Source: Nitrososphaeria archaeon (GTDB lineage Archaea > Thermoproteota > Nitrososphaeria > Conexivisphaerales > DTJL01). From it: 49,914 nucleotides of DNA. A program made the translations under genes and the position numbers. A model generated the notes under the pieces. It ran no database searches. It saw nothing but the letters and a program-made list of their open reading frames with translations, and had not been told where the DNA came from. Location: contig JARVJU010000014.1 in assembly GCA_029775965.1 (NCBI GenBank), forward strand, positions 1 through 49,914, read 5' to 3'. Positions 33,406 to 42,771 of this stretch are shown here, piece after piece. Each line of letters opens with the position of its first letter. The first letter of the stretch is position 1.

Positions 33406-35741
33406 TTCTTGTGAAGTAATTGCCAGATGTAGGACGGAGAAAGTGGCATTTTATCTATTGTTACTCCGTATTGCGATAAAGCATCTTCTACAGCATTTAC
33501 AACAGCGGGAGTAGAGGCTATTGTAGGTGCTTCTCCTATACCTTTTACACCTAGAGGGTTAGCGTCAGTGGGTGTTTCAGTGGTATACCATTGAACCCTC
33601 GGCATCATCTCTGCGTTTAATATAGCATAATCTGCCAAGGTTGCTGTCAGCAGCTGTCCTGAATCATCGTAGAAGAGCCCTTCCACAAGAGCCTGACCAA
33701 GCCCCTGTGCTACTCCACCATGAACCTGTCCTTCTGCGACAAGAGGGTTAAGTATCCTGCCACAGTCGTCGACTGCAATATAGCGCAGTATTCTTATCTC
33801 CCCAGTCTCCTTATCTATCTCTACCATAACTACATGATTACCAAAAGGAAATGTGTTGCTCTTCGGTGCAAAGGCTGTGTACTCATAAAGTGTCGGCTCC
33901 ATCCCTTTTGGCAGCTGACCTGGATCATAAGCTGCCTCAGCCACTTCTGAGAAGCTCAGGCTCTTCGACTCATCATGAATAGAGTAGATCTTTCCTGCAT
34001 TAAATACGAGCTCTTCAGGTGCTATGTTTAGGATCTTTGAGGCTATCAGAGACATCTTATTTTTGACCTTTCTTGCTGATATCAGAACAGCACTTCCCCC
34101 TACAGCAGCAGACCTGCTTCCTGCTGTAACGGTACCATATGGTAACGATAACGTATCCCCATACCTGACATGAATATCAGAAAGATTCACACCCAGCTCA
34201 TCAGCTACAATCTGCGCAAAAGGAGTCACATGACCCTGACCATGAGGATTGGTGCCTGAGTTGACTAGCACTTTTCCATCTGGAGTAACTGTTATTGAGG
34301 CTGTCTGTGGATAGTCAGGCCCAAAACCACACACTTCTACATAACTTGCTATCCCTATCCCAACAAGCCTTCCTTCTTCCCTTGCCCTTGCCTGATAACT
34401 TCTCATTCCTTCGTAATCGAAAATTTCTAGAGCTTTTTTGAGGTTCCTCTCGTAGTCACCGCTATCATAGGTGAATCTTCGAGTAATTATCTGGAAGGGG
34501 AACCTATCCTTCGGTATATAGTTAACCAATCTCACCTTTGCTGGATCAAGCTTCAGCTTCAATGCTATAGTATTGATTGTCCTTTCTATGAGATAAGTAG
34601 CCTCTGGTCTTCCAGCCCCTCTGTAGGCATCATGTGGCACCTTGTTTGTAAAAGCACAAAGTAATTCTGCTTTTATCCCTTGGATATCATAGTTCCCTGT
34701 GGAAATCTGCACTGTAACCTTTGGACCATAAACAGCGCTTTCTGTGGAATAGGCGCCAGCATCTGCAACAATTCTAACCCTTAATGCAAGTATTTTTCCA
34801 TTATTTTTTACTGCTGCTTCAACGAACTGGATCTGTCCTCTACCCTGTGTAGTGGTTAGAAGACTCTCTCTTCTGCTTTCTGTCCACTTTACTGGTCTGT
34901 GTAAAAGCATTGATGCATAAGAAACAACTACTTCTTCGGGATAAAGCGAAATCTTCGACCCAAAAGCGCCTCCGACATCAGGTGAGAACACTTCGACCTG
35001 AGGTTTCTCTAGACCCAGTATACTTGCAAGCTGGTCCCTAAGGTAGAATGGGTCCTGCGTCGAAATATATATCCTCAAAATCTTTGAACCGGGGTCAAAC
35101 TGAGCTACTGCACCTCTTGTTTCCATGGGAGTGGGTGCTATCCTCTGGTTTAGAAACCGAGCTTTCACTATCTGGTCTGCCTTTTCAAAAAGTTCATCTA
35201 CACTGCCAGAATCTATTGTATATTTGTACGCAAGGTTATCCTGCAGTTCCTTATGCACTTTGGTAGAATCATCCTCTATGGCTTTAAGAGTGTCCATTAC
35301 AGCTGGTAAGAGTTCATATTCGACGCTAACCAAGTCTGCAGCATCAGAAGCAGCATAGGGATCAGATGCTATAACAGCCGCAACTGCCTCGCCCTGATAA
35401 TTTACCTCGTCACTAGCCAAAACTGTTCTTCTCGTGTATTTAACATTCTTGTCAGCTTTTACAGTAGGCATGTCCTTAACTGCACCTTCAAGCTCCTTCT
35501 GGGTAAGAACCAAAAGCACTCCAGGATAATTTAATGCTTTGGATAGATCTATTTTTGTAATCTTTGCATGGGGATAAGGGCTTCTAACAAAAGCTGCATG
35601 TACAATTCCTTCCACCTTTATATCATCAAGGTATCTTGCAGTTCCAGTGAGAAATTTTGGATCTTCAGCTCTTTTTATCGACTGCCCTACCAGTCTCTTT
35701 TTTTCTACGATTGGTATCTGAGCAGATCCTTCTATCGCCAT
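33402..35741 (-). CDS. Molybdenum hydroxylase large subunit (xanthine dehydrogenase/CoxL family)
   Basis: A 779-residue molybdopterin-binding subunit. The active-site loop AYRGAGR (about 386-392) differs from the AYRCSFR of true carbon monoxide dehydrogenase, so this is a form II, aldehyde- or purine-oxidising type. The catalytic glutamate near the C terminus is in GVKGIGEAP, and QDPFYLRDQ, GGAFGSK, and SNTFPFGNHV are typical. The medium (FAD) and small (2Fe-2S) partners are not in the window, so it may work with remote partners. Downstream in the transcript direction nothing follows; the MobA-like and XdhC genes lie within 7 kb. Confidence 0.9.
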   Translation of the reverse strand: MAIEGSAQIPIVEKKRLVGQSIKRAEDPKFLTGTARYLDDIKVEGIVHAAFVRSPYPHAKITKIDLSKALNYPGVLLVLTQKELEGAVKDMPTVKADKNVKYTRRTVLASDEVNYQGEAVAAVIASDPYAASDAADLVSVEYELLPAVMDTLKAIEDDSTKVHKELQDNLAYKYTIDSGSVDELFEKADQIVKARFLNQRIAPTPMETRGAVAQFDPGSKILRIYISTQDPFYLRDQLASILGLEKPQVEVFSPDVGGAFGSKISLYPEEVVVSYASMLLHRPVKWTESRRESLLTTTQGRGQIQFVEAAVKNNGKILALRVRIVADAGAYSTESAVYGPKVTVQISTGNYDIQGIKAELLCAFTNKVPHDAYRGAGRPEATYLIERTINTIALKLKLDPAKVRLVNYIPKDRFPFQIITRRFTYDSGDYERNLKKALEIFDYEGMRSYQARAREEGRLVGIGIASYVEVCGFGPDYPQTASITVTPDGKVLVNSGTNPHGQGHVTPFAQIVADELGVNLSDIHVRYGDTLSLPYGTVTAGSRSAAVGGSAVLISARKVKNKMSLIASKILNIAPEELVFNAGKIYSIHDESKSLSFSEVAEAAYDPGQLPKGMEPTLYEYTAFAPKSNTFPFGNHVVMVEIDKETGEIRILRYIAVDDCGRILNPLVAEGQVHGGVAQGLGQALVEGLFYDDSGQLLTATLADYAILNAEMMPRVQWYTTETPTDANPLGVKGIGEAPTIASTPAVVNAVEDALSQYGVTIDKMPLSPSYIWQLLHKN

Positions 35742-36291
35742 GGAATAACGATGCTATGGATATGCTATAAATTATACGCTTATATGATGTGAATACTCTT
35801 ACATGTCAATTTTACGTCTTTAAAAGAAATACAGAAGATAAGCCTACATCACTGAAAAGTCTTGCAAGAACTGAAACACTCAAAGCCTTATGCGCTGCAG
35901 GAAGCTCTACACCACTCAGATGGGTCGACCTACTGCATCAGATATTCTGTACTTGCAAATCATCACGTTTACACAAATCTGAGCATAACAGAAGATATAG
36001 CTAGATAATAGCTGTGCTGACAAGGGGCATGTGAAGTCAGTTACTGCTTAGCTTGTTACTAGGTTTGCTACTATCATCAGCTTCTTTCAACATTATTCAT
36101 CATGTACTATGCCAGAAGGTTGCTTGAAATCATAAGAGTCGATTAATTATCATCATAACTTACATTGGAAGAATGGACAGACACTATATGATCGTAAAAA
36201 TAAGTCTGCAAGTAGTTGGGATGCAGTTTGGAGCATTAACAATATTGCCTTCGTCTGTCTATCCCTTTGCGACCAGAAAAAAACATTTTGA
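35742..36291. other. Intergenic region without a supported gene
   Basis: About 550 bases between the molybdenum enzyme gene start and the MobA-like gene stop. A plus-strand frame at 35789-36004 has a GTG start but no recognisable domain and uneven composition, so I do not call it. The part near 35742-35790 presumably holds the promoter of the minus-strand gene, with TATAAATTATA at 35766-35776. Confidence 0.4.
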
Positions 36292-36900
36292 TTAACGCCT
36301 TACAGATCTGGTAAGATTATGATTCTTGTATTTTGCTTGAAGCGATTCTAAATCACGGGATGTGTCAACATCAAGAAGAATACCGGAATCATCCACTTCT
36401 ATTTTTCTTACTCTTACCCTCTTCATCAGTACCCTTGCACCCTGATCACCTTCCAAACCTTGTATAAGATTGAAGGTCTTCTTTGAGAGCAATACAGGAT
36501 TGCCCCTTCTTCCTTTATATGAAGGTATAATCATGTCCGCATCGTAAGAATCGTATGCTTCAACAAGCTTATCTATCGTGCTACTCTTTACAAGAGGTTG
36601 ATCCCCAAGCATCACTATAGCAGCGGAAACGTCTTTTTGCAAAGCGTTCACACCTGCCTTGAGTGAAGCGCTTATTCCTATCTTGTAATTCTTGCAGAAT
36701 ACCTTTTTGATTCCATCCATAGATATTGCTTTCTCAATCTTATCGCTATGGTGCCCGAGAACAACATATATTTCCTTAACTCTTGAGCCCTTAGCGGACT
36801 CTATTACCCATTGAAGAATTGGTTTTCCCATAAATTCGATAATCTGTTTATCTTTACCCATCCTCTCAGATAGGCCTGCCGCCAATATGATTATAGCCAT
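36292..36900 (-). CDS. MobA-like NTP transferase (MocA, molybdenum cofactor cytidylyltransferase)
   Basis: A nucleotidyltransferase of the MobA/MocA group. The start I use is ATG 36900, which opens directly into IIILAAGLSERMGKDK, the conserved nucleotide-binding loop; an upstream methionine at 36972 adds 24 residues without family match. Other marks are the LGDQPLV metal site and the GRRGNPVLL segment. MocA attaches CMP to molybdopterin for xanthine dehydrogenase-type enzymes, which fits the neighbouring large subunit. The same fold also makes GTP- or sugar-nucleotide products, so the precise nucleotide is inferred from context. Confidence 0.8.
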   Translation of the reverse strand: MAIIILAAGLSERMGKDKQIIEFMGKPILQWVIESAKGSRVKEIYVVLGHHSDKIEKAISMDGIKKVFCKNYKIGISASLKAGVNALQKDVSAAIVMLGDQPLVKSSTIDKLVEAYDSYDADMIIPSYKGRRGNPVLLSKKTFNLIQGLEGDQGARVLMKRVRVRKIEVDDSGILLDVDTSRDLESLQAKYKNHNLTRSVRR

Positions 36901-37138
36901 CTTGGCTGAGTTACTTGCGTAGCTCACATTTCTTGTAAAGCTGTAAATGTACTTAAACAGTTCTAAGGACAATATCTGAGCTTATATTGGCAAAACTACA
37001 TATAGCTAGCAACCATAACAAGTTAGACTACCTTTTGTTTCTCGCATCTCATATGGTTGCAGGTATGGTTAGCTTTACATTTCTTAAGCTGTTAAAGGCA
37101 CAAACTTAAACTCTGTAGTAGAAAGGTAAAGTCATATA

Positions 37139-37250
37139 TGTTCTACTGTTTATTAATTTCTGCGAGTACTTCTGAACTATCCCACCTTGATAGAAAGCAA
37201 AGCAGTACCCGTGTTCTACTGTTTATTAATTTCTGCGAGTACTTCTGAAC
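37139..37250. repeat. 39-base direct repeat duplicating a gene 3' end
   Basis: Two identical 39-base copies lie at 37139-37177 and 37212-37250, separated by 34 bases. The second copy contains the last ten codons and stop of the FMN reductase gene on the minus strand; the first is outside the gene. The copies are exact, and the bases flanking them differ, so it is a displaced short duplication and not a tandem array. Confidence 0.9.
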
Positions 37251-37809
37251 CCCTCTTTAACCTCAGGGTATAGTCAACAAGGTTATTAAGAAGCTGAGTG
37301 ATGAAGTTCCTTGCATCTGTATCTATCAGTTTCCCATTTTCGTCAAATTTCTTGGGCGCAAAGGTTACTATGACTTCAGGCCTGTTTATTGGGAACATGT
37401 TAAGGAAGACAAAGCTCTGCCTTAGATGATACTGTGCTCTTGCACCACCTATCATGCCTATTGATGCACTCATAATAGCAACAGGCTTTCCCTCGAATAC
37501 GTTATCGCTATATGGCCTTGAAGCCCAGTCTATTGCATTCTTAAGTACTCCAGGAACAGAATAGTTGTATTCTGGAGTTGCTATAAGCAATGCATCAGAC
37601 TGTCTTATCTTCTGCTTGAACTCTCTTACTCTAGGAGGAGGATTGTACTCTTCATCCTGATTGTATAAAGGAATACCAGCTAAATCAAATACTTCTATCA
37701 CAGTGTTGTCTGGCTTAAGCTCAATGGCTGCGTTCAGAAGTTTTCTGTTGTAAGAATCCTTTCTGAGACTTCCAGCAAATCCTAAGATTTTGATATTATA
37801 TTGGGACAT
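37216..37809 (-). CDS. NADPH-dependent FMN reductase
   Basis: A 197-residue flavodoxin-fold reductase. GSLRKDSYNRKLL is the FMN phosphate loop near the N terminus; TPEYNYSVPGVLKNAIDW is the conserved family segment and SASIGMIGGARAQYHLR the second flavin-contacting loop. Such enzymes reduce quinones, azo compounds, chromate or free flavin. The promoter is shared with the divergent cupredoxin gene; TTAAATAA lies about 25 bases upstream of the ATG. The 3' end is duplicated nearby. Confidence 0.88.
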   Translation of the reverse strand: MSQYNIKILGFAGSLRKDSYNRKLLNAAIELKPDNTVIEVFDLAGIPLYNQDEEYNPPPRVREFKQKIRQSDALLIATPEYNYSVPGVLKNAIDWASRPYSDNVFEGKPVAIMSASIGMIGGARAQYHLRQSFVFLNMFPINRPEVIVTFAPKKFDENGKLIDTDARNFITQLLNNLVDYTLRLKRGSEVLAEINKQ

Positions 37810-37902
37810 AAGCCAATTTTGCTTACGCTAACATTATTTAAGCGAAGCTAAAAAAACAAAAACAAGAAAACGTCTTTATTTAACCGTGTGATTTACTTGC
37901 GT

Positions 37903-38346
37903 ATGCAAAAGGGCAGAGGTATATCAAGAACTGTAATTATCATCATAGTAGCTGTTGCTGTGGTTGCGATAATTGGAGCAAGCTTGGCATTAGAACAGCA
38001 AACAAAAATGAAGACAACTACTCCACCTTCAGCTAGCACAGTACAAGTCGTTATACCAGCAGGAGCAGGTGTTCCTCCTTCAAACTGGAATGGTAGCCAC
38101 ATAATTTCAAATCAGTATTATTCGCCTGATGTAATTGTGGTTGTCATAGGAGTAAATAATACTGTGCAATGGGTAAATCATGACTCTATCGCGCATACTG
38201 TAACATCAGTTAACGGAGTATTTGACTCTGGCAATATGCAGCCAGGAGCTACATTCACTTACACATTCACCGAGCCGGGTACGTATGAGTATTACTGTGT
38301 ATACCATTTCTGGATGGCAGGAGAGGTAATAGTAAAGACTGGATAA
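37903..38346 (+). CDS. Membrane-anchored blue copper protein (cupredoxin)
   Basis: A small type 1 copper protein. From ATG 37903 the N terminus has an arginine pair and a 20-residue hydrophobic helix acting as signal-anchor, then a proline/threonine linker and a plastocyanin-like domain. The copper ligands are the histidine in AHTVTS, and cysteine, histidine and methionine in CVYHFWM. That spacing fits plastocyanin/sulfocyanin-like electron carriers at the outer face of the membrane. TTTATTTAA at 37875-37883 is a TATA box at leaderless distance. A GTG at 37888 is the longer alternative start. Confidence 0.85.
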   Translation: MQKGRGISRTVIIIIVAVAVVAIIGASLALEQQTKMKTTTPPSASTVQVVIPAGAGVPPSNWNGSHIISNQYYSPDVIVVVIGVNNTVQWVNHDSIAHTVTSVNGVFDSGNMQPGATFTYTFTEPGTYEYYCVYHFWMAGEVIVKTG

Positions 38347-38364
38347 TTGTTATCTAAAAAATTA

Positions 38365-39744
38365 TTACTGTGATATCTGCGTATAGCCATACGTAGAGTT
38401 TTGGTAGTAGGTAAAGTCCCAGGAAGGAGGGGCATCAAGTGTAAAGGGCAGCATATAGCTTGCGTTTAGAAACTCTTGATTACCCAGTAAAGTAGTTATT
38501 TGCATGCTGTAAAGCTCCGCATTAATTTTGTAGTCCTGTATTGGTGATGTATTGCAGCATGGTTGAAATTCCAGCTGTGTGTACGAGCCATAAAATGCTG
38601 TACCATCGTATGGTATGGAAGCTGTGTATACTGCCGAAGTGTTCAGATCCTTGATTGTGAACGTTATCTGATTCTGACTAGGGTAGTAAACTATTGAAAG
38701 TATCAGTAATGTGCCTGGTGGAGAGTAAAATCCTGGTTCTACGGCTGGATTCTGAGATGGTAGAAAGTAATAGGCAAAACAGTTTTTGCCAGGAACATAC
38801 CATGGTGATATATAGCTGTTAGGATTAAGATCAACCCCAAGCTGGAAGAATCCAACGCAGCTGGATGTAGTTGTTCCATAGTAATTCATTGCATTTATCT
38901 GAAAGCTCAGAATTCCATTTTGTGGTGTTGACCAGCTGTTCAACTTCATTTCTGCTGTCAGGTTGTAGAATGCAGGAAGTAAATTGACCAAGAGCCCCGA
39001 ACCCTGGCCATAGCCTTCCATGTTGTTATACCCAGCTATGTATATTGGTATCTCATACGTAGAAACCACTATGTTAGTATAGTAGACGGTGCCAGACAAT
39101 GTCTCTATTATAGCTCCAGAGTAGCTAGACGCATAGGGAACATTTACTGTTGCTGCCACTTGATCTGTTCTATCTACAAATACCTGCATTACCCATCCTG
39201 CATTTGGAGAAGAAGGTGTGCTTGCATCATACACATTTGCTGCTATATACACCCAGCCATTTGGATAAGCAGAGGATAATGGAACTGATTCTATTTTTAC
39301 TGCATTGGTAGGAGATGTACCTGCATATACATAGCCATCAGATACACCTACCACAGCAACTGGGTTTGCTTGCAAGGTGTAAAGCCCAAAAAATCCATTT
39401 CCCTTCTGTGCGTTAATTACTACCTGAAAAGATATGAACGAATCACCAGTAACAAAGTTCTTGTTCGCTATATCTATCTGTACCTTGCCGTTTTGGGCCT
39501 TCGACGCAAGTGAAGGTTCACCAAAATAATTCACCTTTGTTGTGACAATAGCAGTCCCTTGAACTATACTCCATCCCTCAAGTGTACCTGATTCGAAGTT
39601 AGAAACAAAGGAGAATGCTCCAGCTGTGGATGCTGCTGGGGCCTCTCTTGGTAAGTGAGTGTTGCTGTAATTGTTACTATTCACTGCTGGAGTTGAAGCA
39701 AGCATAACTAATAGCAAGGGTATAGCTAAGAGTGCTTTATTCAT
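38365..39744 (-). CDS. Secreted beta-rich protein, function unknown
   Basis: A 459-residue exported protein with a signal peptide (about residues 1-22, hydrophobic core LLAIPLLLVMLAS) and no later membrane helix. The rest is rich in G, S, T, N, Y and alternating hydrophobic residues. Two similar halves of about 200 residues start at FVSNFESGTLEGW (around 46-58) and at the segment beginning near residue 232; both resemble concanavalin/LamG-like jelly rolls with glycans or surface binding in mind. Pairs of cysteines (for example CC near 400) may form disulfides. The product is probably cell-surface located; it converges with the cupredoxin gene. Confidence 0.6.
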   Translation of the reverse strand: MNKALLAIPLLLVMLASTPAVNSNNYSNTHLPREAPAASTAGAFSFVSNFESGTLEGWSIVQGTAIVTTKVNYFGEPSLASKAQNGKVQIDIANKNFVTGDSFISFQVVINAQKGNGFFGLYTLQANPVAVVGVSDGYVYAGTSPTNAVKIESVPLSSAYPNGWVYIAANVYDASTPSSPNAGWVMQVFVDRTDQVAATVNVPYASSYSGAIIETLSGTVYYTNIVVSTYEIPIYIAGYNNMEGYGQGSGLLVNLLPAFYNLTAEMKLNSWSTPQNGILSFQINAMNYYGTTTSSCVGFFQLGVDLNPNSYISPWYVPGKNCFAYYFLPSQNPAVEPGFYSPPGTLLILSIVYYPSQNQITFTIKDLNTSAVYTASIPYDGTAFYGSYTQLEFQPCCNTSPIQDYKINAELYSMQITTLLGNQEFLNASYMLPFTLDAPPSWDFTYYQNSTYGYTQISQ

Positions 39745-39823
39745 TACAGTTCTGAGAGTTGCTATTGCAGGTTTATAAATTATTGCTGCCAGTATATATA
39801 TGCACTACTCGGAGTATGCCAAT

Positions 39824-40168
39824 ATGAGTGACTTTATTGAGGTAACTACAACCGTATCCACAGAAGAAGAAGCGTATAAAATGACAAGAAGTATTGTTGA
39901 GAATAGGCTTGCAGCATGCGGACAGGTAATAGGACCAATAGCCAGCATATACTGGTGGCAAGGTTCGATTGAAAAGGGTAAAGAATGGCTTTGCGTATTT
40001 AAGACCAGCAAAGACTCATATGACCGTTTAGAGAAAGCGATAAAAGATTTGCACAGCTATAAGGTTCCTCAGATATTATCATTCGAAATCAGAGAAGGGT
40101 ATAAAGATTATCTTAAGTGGGTAAATTCTAGCATAAAAGTAAAAAAAGGAAAGAGTAAAGAGGTTTGA
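39824..40168 (+). CDS. cutA: CutA1 divalent-cation tolerance protein
   Basis: A 114-residue protein of the CutA1 family, forming trimers and found in all domains. The pattern EVTTTVSTEEEAYKMTRSIV, RLAACGQV, and IYWWQGSIE are the signature parts, and the LHSYKVPQIL strand follows. I start at ATG 39824 because the preceding eight residues (from 39800) are outside the conserved fold. Proposed roles range from copper tolerance to structural signalling. It lies four bases upstream of the thioesterase gene start, on the same strand. Confidence 0.9.
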   Translation: MSDFIEVTTTVSTEEEAYKMTRSIVENRLAACGQVIGPIASIYWWQGSIEKGKEWLCVFKTSKDSYDRLEKAIKDLHSYKVPQILSFEIREGYKDYLKWVNSSIKVKKGKSKEV

Positions 40169-40171
40169 AAG

Positions 40172-40651
40172 TTGAGTTTCAGAGAATACGTAAGCAAAGC
40201 TGGAGGCTTCCAAAAGCTGTTCAAAGCTTTGCGTCAGCAAGGGATCAAGGTAGAGGACAGGATAAATGAAGCCTTCTCTAAAGATTATCCTTTATTCGCA
40301 AAGATAGGCTATAAGGTTGAAGAGCTTGATAGCGGAATTGCAAGACTTTCTTTTCCTATGACTGAAATGATTATGAGGACAGGAGGGATAGTGCACGGAG
40401 GGATAATAATGTACTCTCTGGATACAACTATGGGACTTGCTGTGATGACCTTAAACCCTGGGATAGACCAGTATACAGTTGAGCTTAAGACGAATTTTCT
40501 AGAACCCCTTAAGGATGGACCTTTTCAAGTGAAAGGAAAAGTGGTAAGAATAGGGAGGCATACAGCTGTAGCTGAGGGTGAAGTTGTAGATATCAACGGC
40601 AGAGTATGCTCAAAAGCTTTAGGTACGTGGTTTCTTCTAAATTCAATTTAG
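40172..40651 (+). CDS. PaaI-type hotdog thioesterase
   Basis: A 159-residue hotdog protein with the GGIVHGGIIMYSLDTTMGLAV motif typical of PaaI/YbgC-like thioesterases, whose conserved asparagine or aspartate neighbour acts in hydrolysis. About 40 basic residues precede the domain. Start is TTG at 40172, three bases after the cutA stop. Substrate unknown. Convergent with the MscS-like gene, overlapping by four bases. Confidence 0.8.
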   Translation: MSFREYVSKAGGFQKLFKALRQQGIKVEDRINEAFSKDYPLFAKIGYKVEELDSGIARLSFPMTEMIMRTGGIVHGGIIMYSLDTTMGLAVMTLNPGIDQYTVELKTNFLEPLKDGPFQVKGKVVRIGRHTAVAEGEVVDINGRVCSKALGTWFLLNSI

Positions 40652-41559
40652 GCCGTTGAACTGAGTGCTTTTACTATCTTCCATGTATCAATGTAAATGG
40701 AGCTTCTAGGAGGGTCTTCAAATTCCCCTTTGCAGACTGCATCTATTGCAAGAACAAACGAATCATTTGTTACGTTCTGCACATAAACAGCCACAGAATC
40801 CTGCCTTGATACCCACTCGTTCTTTTTTATCCCCTCTTGAATCGCAGGTATAAGAACATCGAGAGGTATCGAGGCTGGAGCTTGATATCTGACCCTGACG
40901 AGTCTTTCATTTAGACCATGACGTATTACTGCAGCCTGAATGATTACGTTATTAGGTATCTTGACTGTTGGTCCTTCATCTAGTGTAAGAACACAGTATG
41001 TTAGGCCTATATCTTTTATCACTCCAGTATAACCTACTATCAGCCTATCATCGGAAAAGAACTTCGGAGGATACACTGGAACAACCATACCATACTGCCA
41101 CGTTGCAATGGTAACCCTGTCCCCTATCTCCATGGGCCTAGCAGTAATCAGCAATATGCCTGCAAGGACATTGGATATTACAGTCTGACCTGCCAAACCG
41201 AGGACAAGTCCTGCAAATGTACCACCTGCAAGCAGAGCGTTGCCGCTAACACCTGCCAAGCCAAGAACCACTATAGCTAGTACAATGTAACCAATGTACT
41301 CGAAGGCTACAGAAATGTTATTTGCTTTTTTTGTTCCAAGAAGCTTCGATGCCACAATCCTGATCTCTTTTGATAAGATACGAATCGCAAGGTATCCGGC
41401 TACAAGAGCAACAGCAATTACTGCAAGGGTAGCGAATTTGATCGGTAAAACGTTAAACACAAATATTGTATAGTAGGCCAGAATGCCTACTGCCAGTAGA
41501 GCGACCAGTGTTGCTGCTATGTATCTGGTCAATCTCCTATAATCGTTCGCCATGTGCAA
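40648..41559 (-). CDS. MscS-family mechanosensitive channel
   Basis: A 303-residue membrane protein with three or four N-terminal helices, then the pore-lining glycine/alanine-rich helix (about 100-125), then GLVLGLAGQTVISNVLAGILL and the following ARPMEIGDRVTI, which are the signature of the MscS pore and beta domain. A C-terminal alpha/beta domain follows. It likely releases solutes under osmotic stress. The beta domain has an inserted stretch of about 25 residues between the IGDRV and the PNN strand. Confidence 0.88.
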   Translation of the reverse strand: MHMANDYRRLTRYIAATLVALLAVGILAYYTIFVFNVLPIKFATLAVIAVALVAGYLAIRILSKEIRIVASKLLGTKKANNISVAFEYIGYIVLAIVVLGLAGVSGNALLAGGTFAGLVLGLAGQTVISNVLAGILLITARPMEIGDRVTIATWQYGMVVPVYPPKFFSDDRLIVGYTGVIKDIGLTYCVLTLDEGPTVKIPNNVIIQAAVIRHGLNERLVRVRYQAPASIPLDVLIPAIQEGIKKNEWVSRQDSVAVYVQNVTNDSFVLAIDAVCKGEFEDPPRSSIYIDTWKIVKALSSTA

Positions 41560-41943
41560 AGCTCTTTATGGCAAGATTTTATACTTTAGTATCAAGAATT
41601 AACAATATAGCATGGATTAGAAATATCAAGTCTATTGAATCCGTAATACAGCAGTTGCACATTTGCACCATGTTACTAAGATAGAGGCAGCATATATGCT
41701 CCTGTCAAACAGGACAAGAATAATGACAAAAGAACAGCTGCTAAAATGTCTTAAATGCTGACCTTTACTATAACAGGATGCTATTTTCTTCTAATTGCTT
41801 CTCAGGCTTTCAGCTCAAGGTTAGAATGTAGATCAACAGCTTTTCCTTTATGTTTGAGGCTTGTTCTTTCATGTCAAAGATTCTCTTTTGAACCACAGCA
41901 AGGTTTAAGCATATGCCTGTTTACTTATAATGAAGGAAAATCT

Positions 41944-42771
41944 ATGAAGCATGAAGAGTTAGCAAGTAGGATGCATCAGCTCGCAAAGGAAAGAGAGCCA
42001 TTTGCAATGGCTACAATTGTAAAGACTTCTGGTTCATCGCTAGGAAAGCCAGGATTTAAGGTGTTGATATCTAAGGACGGAAGAATAGTATATGGAACTT
42101 TGGGCGGTGTATGCCCAGAATCTGCAATAGCAGAAATTGGTTTGCAGACTATGCAGACAGGGGAACCCAGAACTGTTAAGGTCTATTTGGAGGATACAGG
42201 TAAAGCACTCGAAGCAAGTATTAAGAGTAAAAGTTATGATGAAATTCATGTCGAAACTAATTGCGGAGGGATGATAGAGGTTTACGTAGAACCATACATG
42301 CCGATTGATAGAGTTATTCTGATAGGACAGGGTGGCAAAGATGATGTAGAGGATGCGCTTGTAAAACTTGCCAAGTTGCTAGACTACGAGGTTATAGTGA
42401 TAGATCACGCCCCTATACTCTCCGAGCAACCTGATACACTGATAAAAGACCTAGATTTTGATATTTCTACCTTTAATTTTGATAGAAATGACTCTATCGT
42501 GGTGCTGACGAAGGGTGAAAGGGACGTTCCTTTGCTTGAGAAGTCATTAAAGTCAAATGCTAGATTCATAGGTCTTCTGGCCAGCAGGAAAAGGGTGAAT
42601 GATGATCTTCAAGCACTAAAGAATAAAGGCTTTACCGATGAATCGATATCTAGGATTCATGCCCCTATAGGAGTAGATATAGGGGCTGTCACACCCATGG
42701 AGATAGCTATCAGCATAATGGCTGACATGATTGCAGTAAAGCATGGAAAGCACCTGCCCCATAAATCTTAG
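41944..42771 (+). CDS. XdhC/CoxI-family maturation factor
   Basis: A 275-residue protein (start ATG 41944; a longer 338-residue frame from 41755 has an unrelated N terminus). The N-terminal domain has the family lines ATIVKTSGSSLGKPG and GGVCPESAIAE, with the conserved cysteine, plus NCGGMIEV; the C-terminal Rossmann domain has RVILIGQGGK, LLASRKRV and IGVDIGAVTPMEIAISI. XdhC binds and sulfurates the molybdenum cofactor before it enters xanthine dehydrogenase-type enzymes. It is 6 kb from the large subunit gene it presumably serves. Confidence 0.9.
   Translation: MKHEELASRMHQLAKEREPFAMATIVKTSGSSLGKPGFKVLISKDGRIVYGTLGGVCPESAIAEIGLQTMQTGEPRTVKVYLEDTGKALEASIKSKSYDEIHVETNCGGMIEVYVEPYMPIDRVILIGQGGKDDVEDALVKLAKLLDYEVIVIDHAPILSEQPDTLIKDLDFDISTFNFDRNDSIVVLTKGERDVPLLEKSLKSNARFIGLLASRKRVNDDLQALKNKGFTDESISRIHAPIGVDIGAVTPMEIAISIMADMIAVKHGKHLPHKS

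Noticed and set aside
33402-35741. Carbon monoxide dehydrogenase large subunit
   Set aside because: The active-site loop is AYRGAGR, not the AYRCSFR of CO-oxidising enzymes.
35789-36004. Plus-strand 71-codon frame with GTG start
   Set aside because: Composition and lack of any family pattern make a real protein unlikely.
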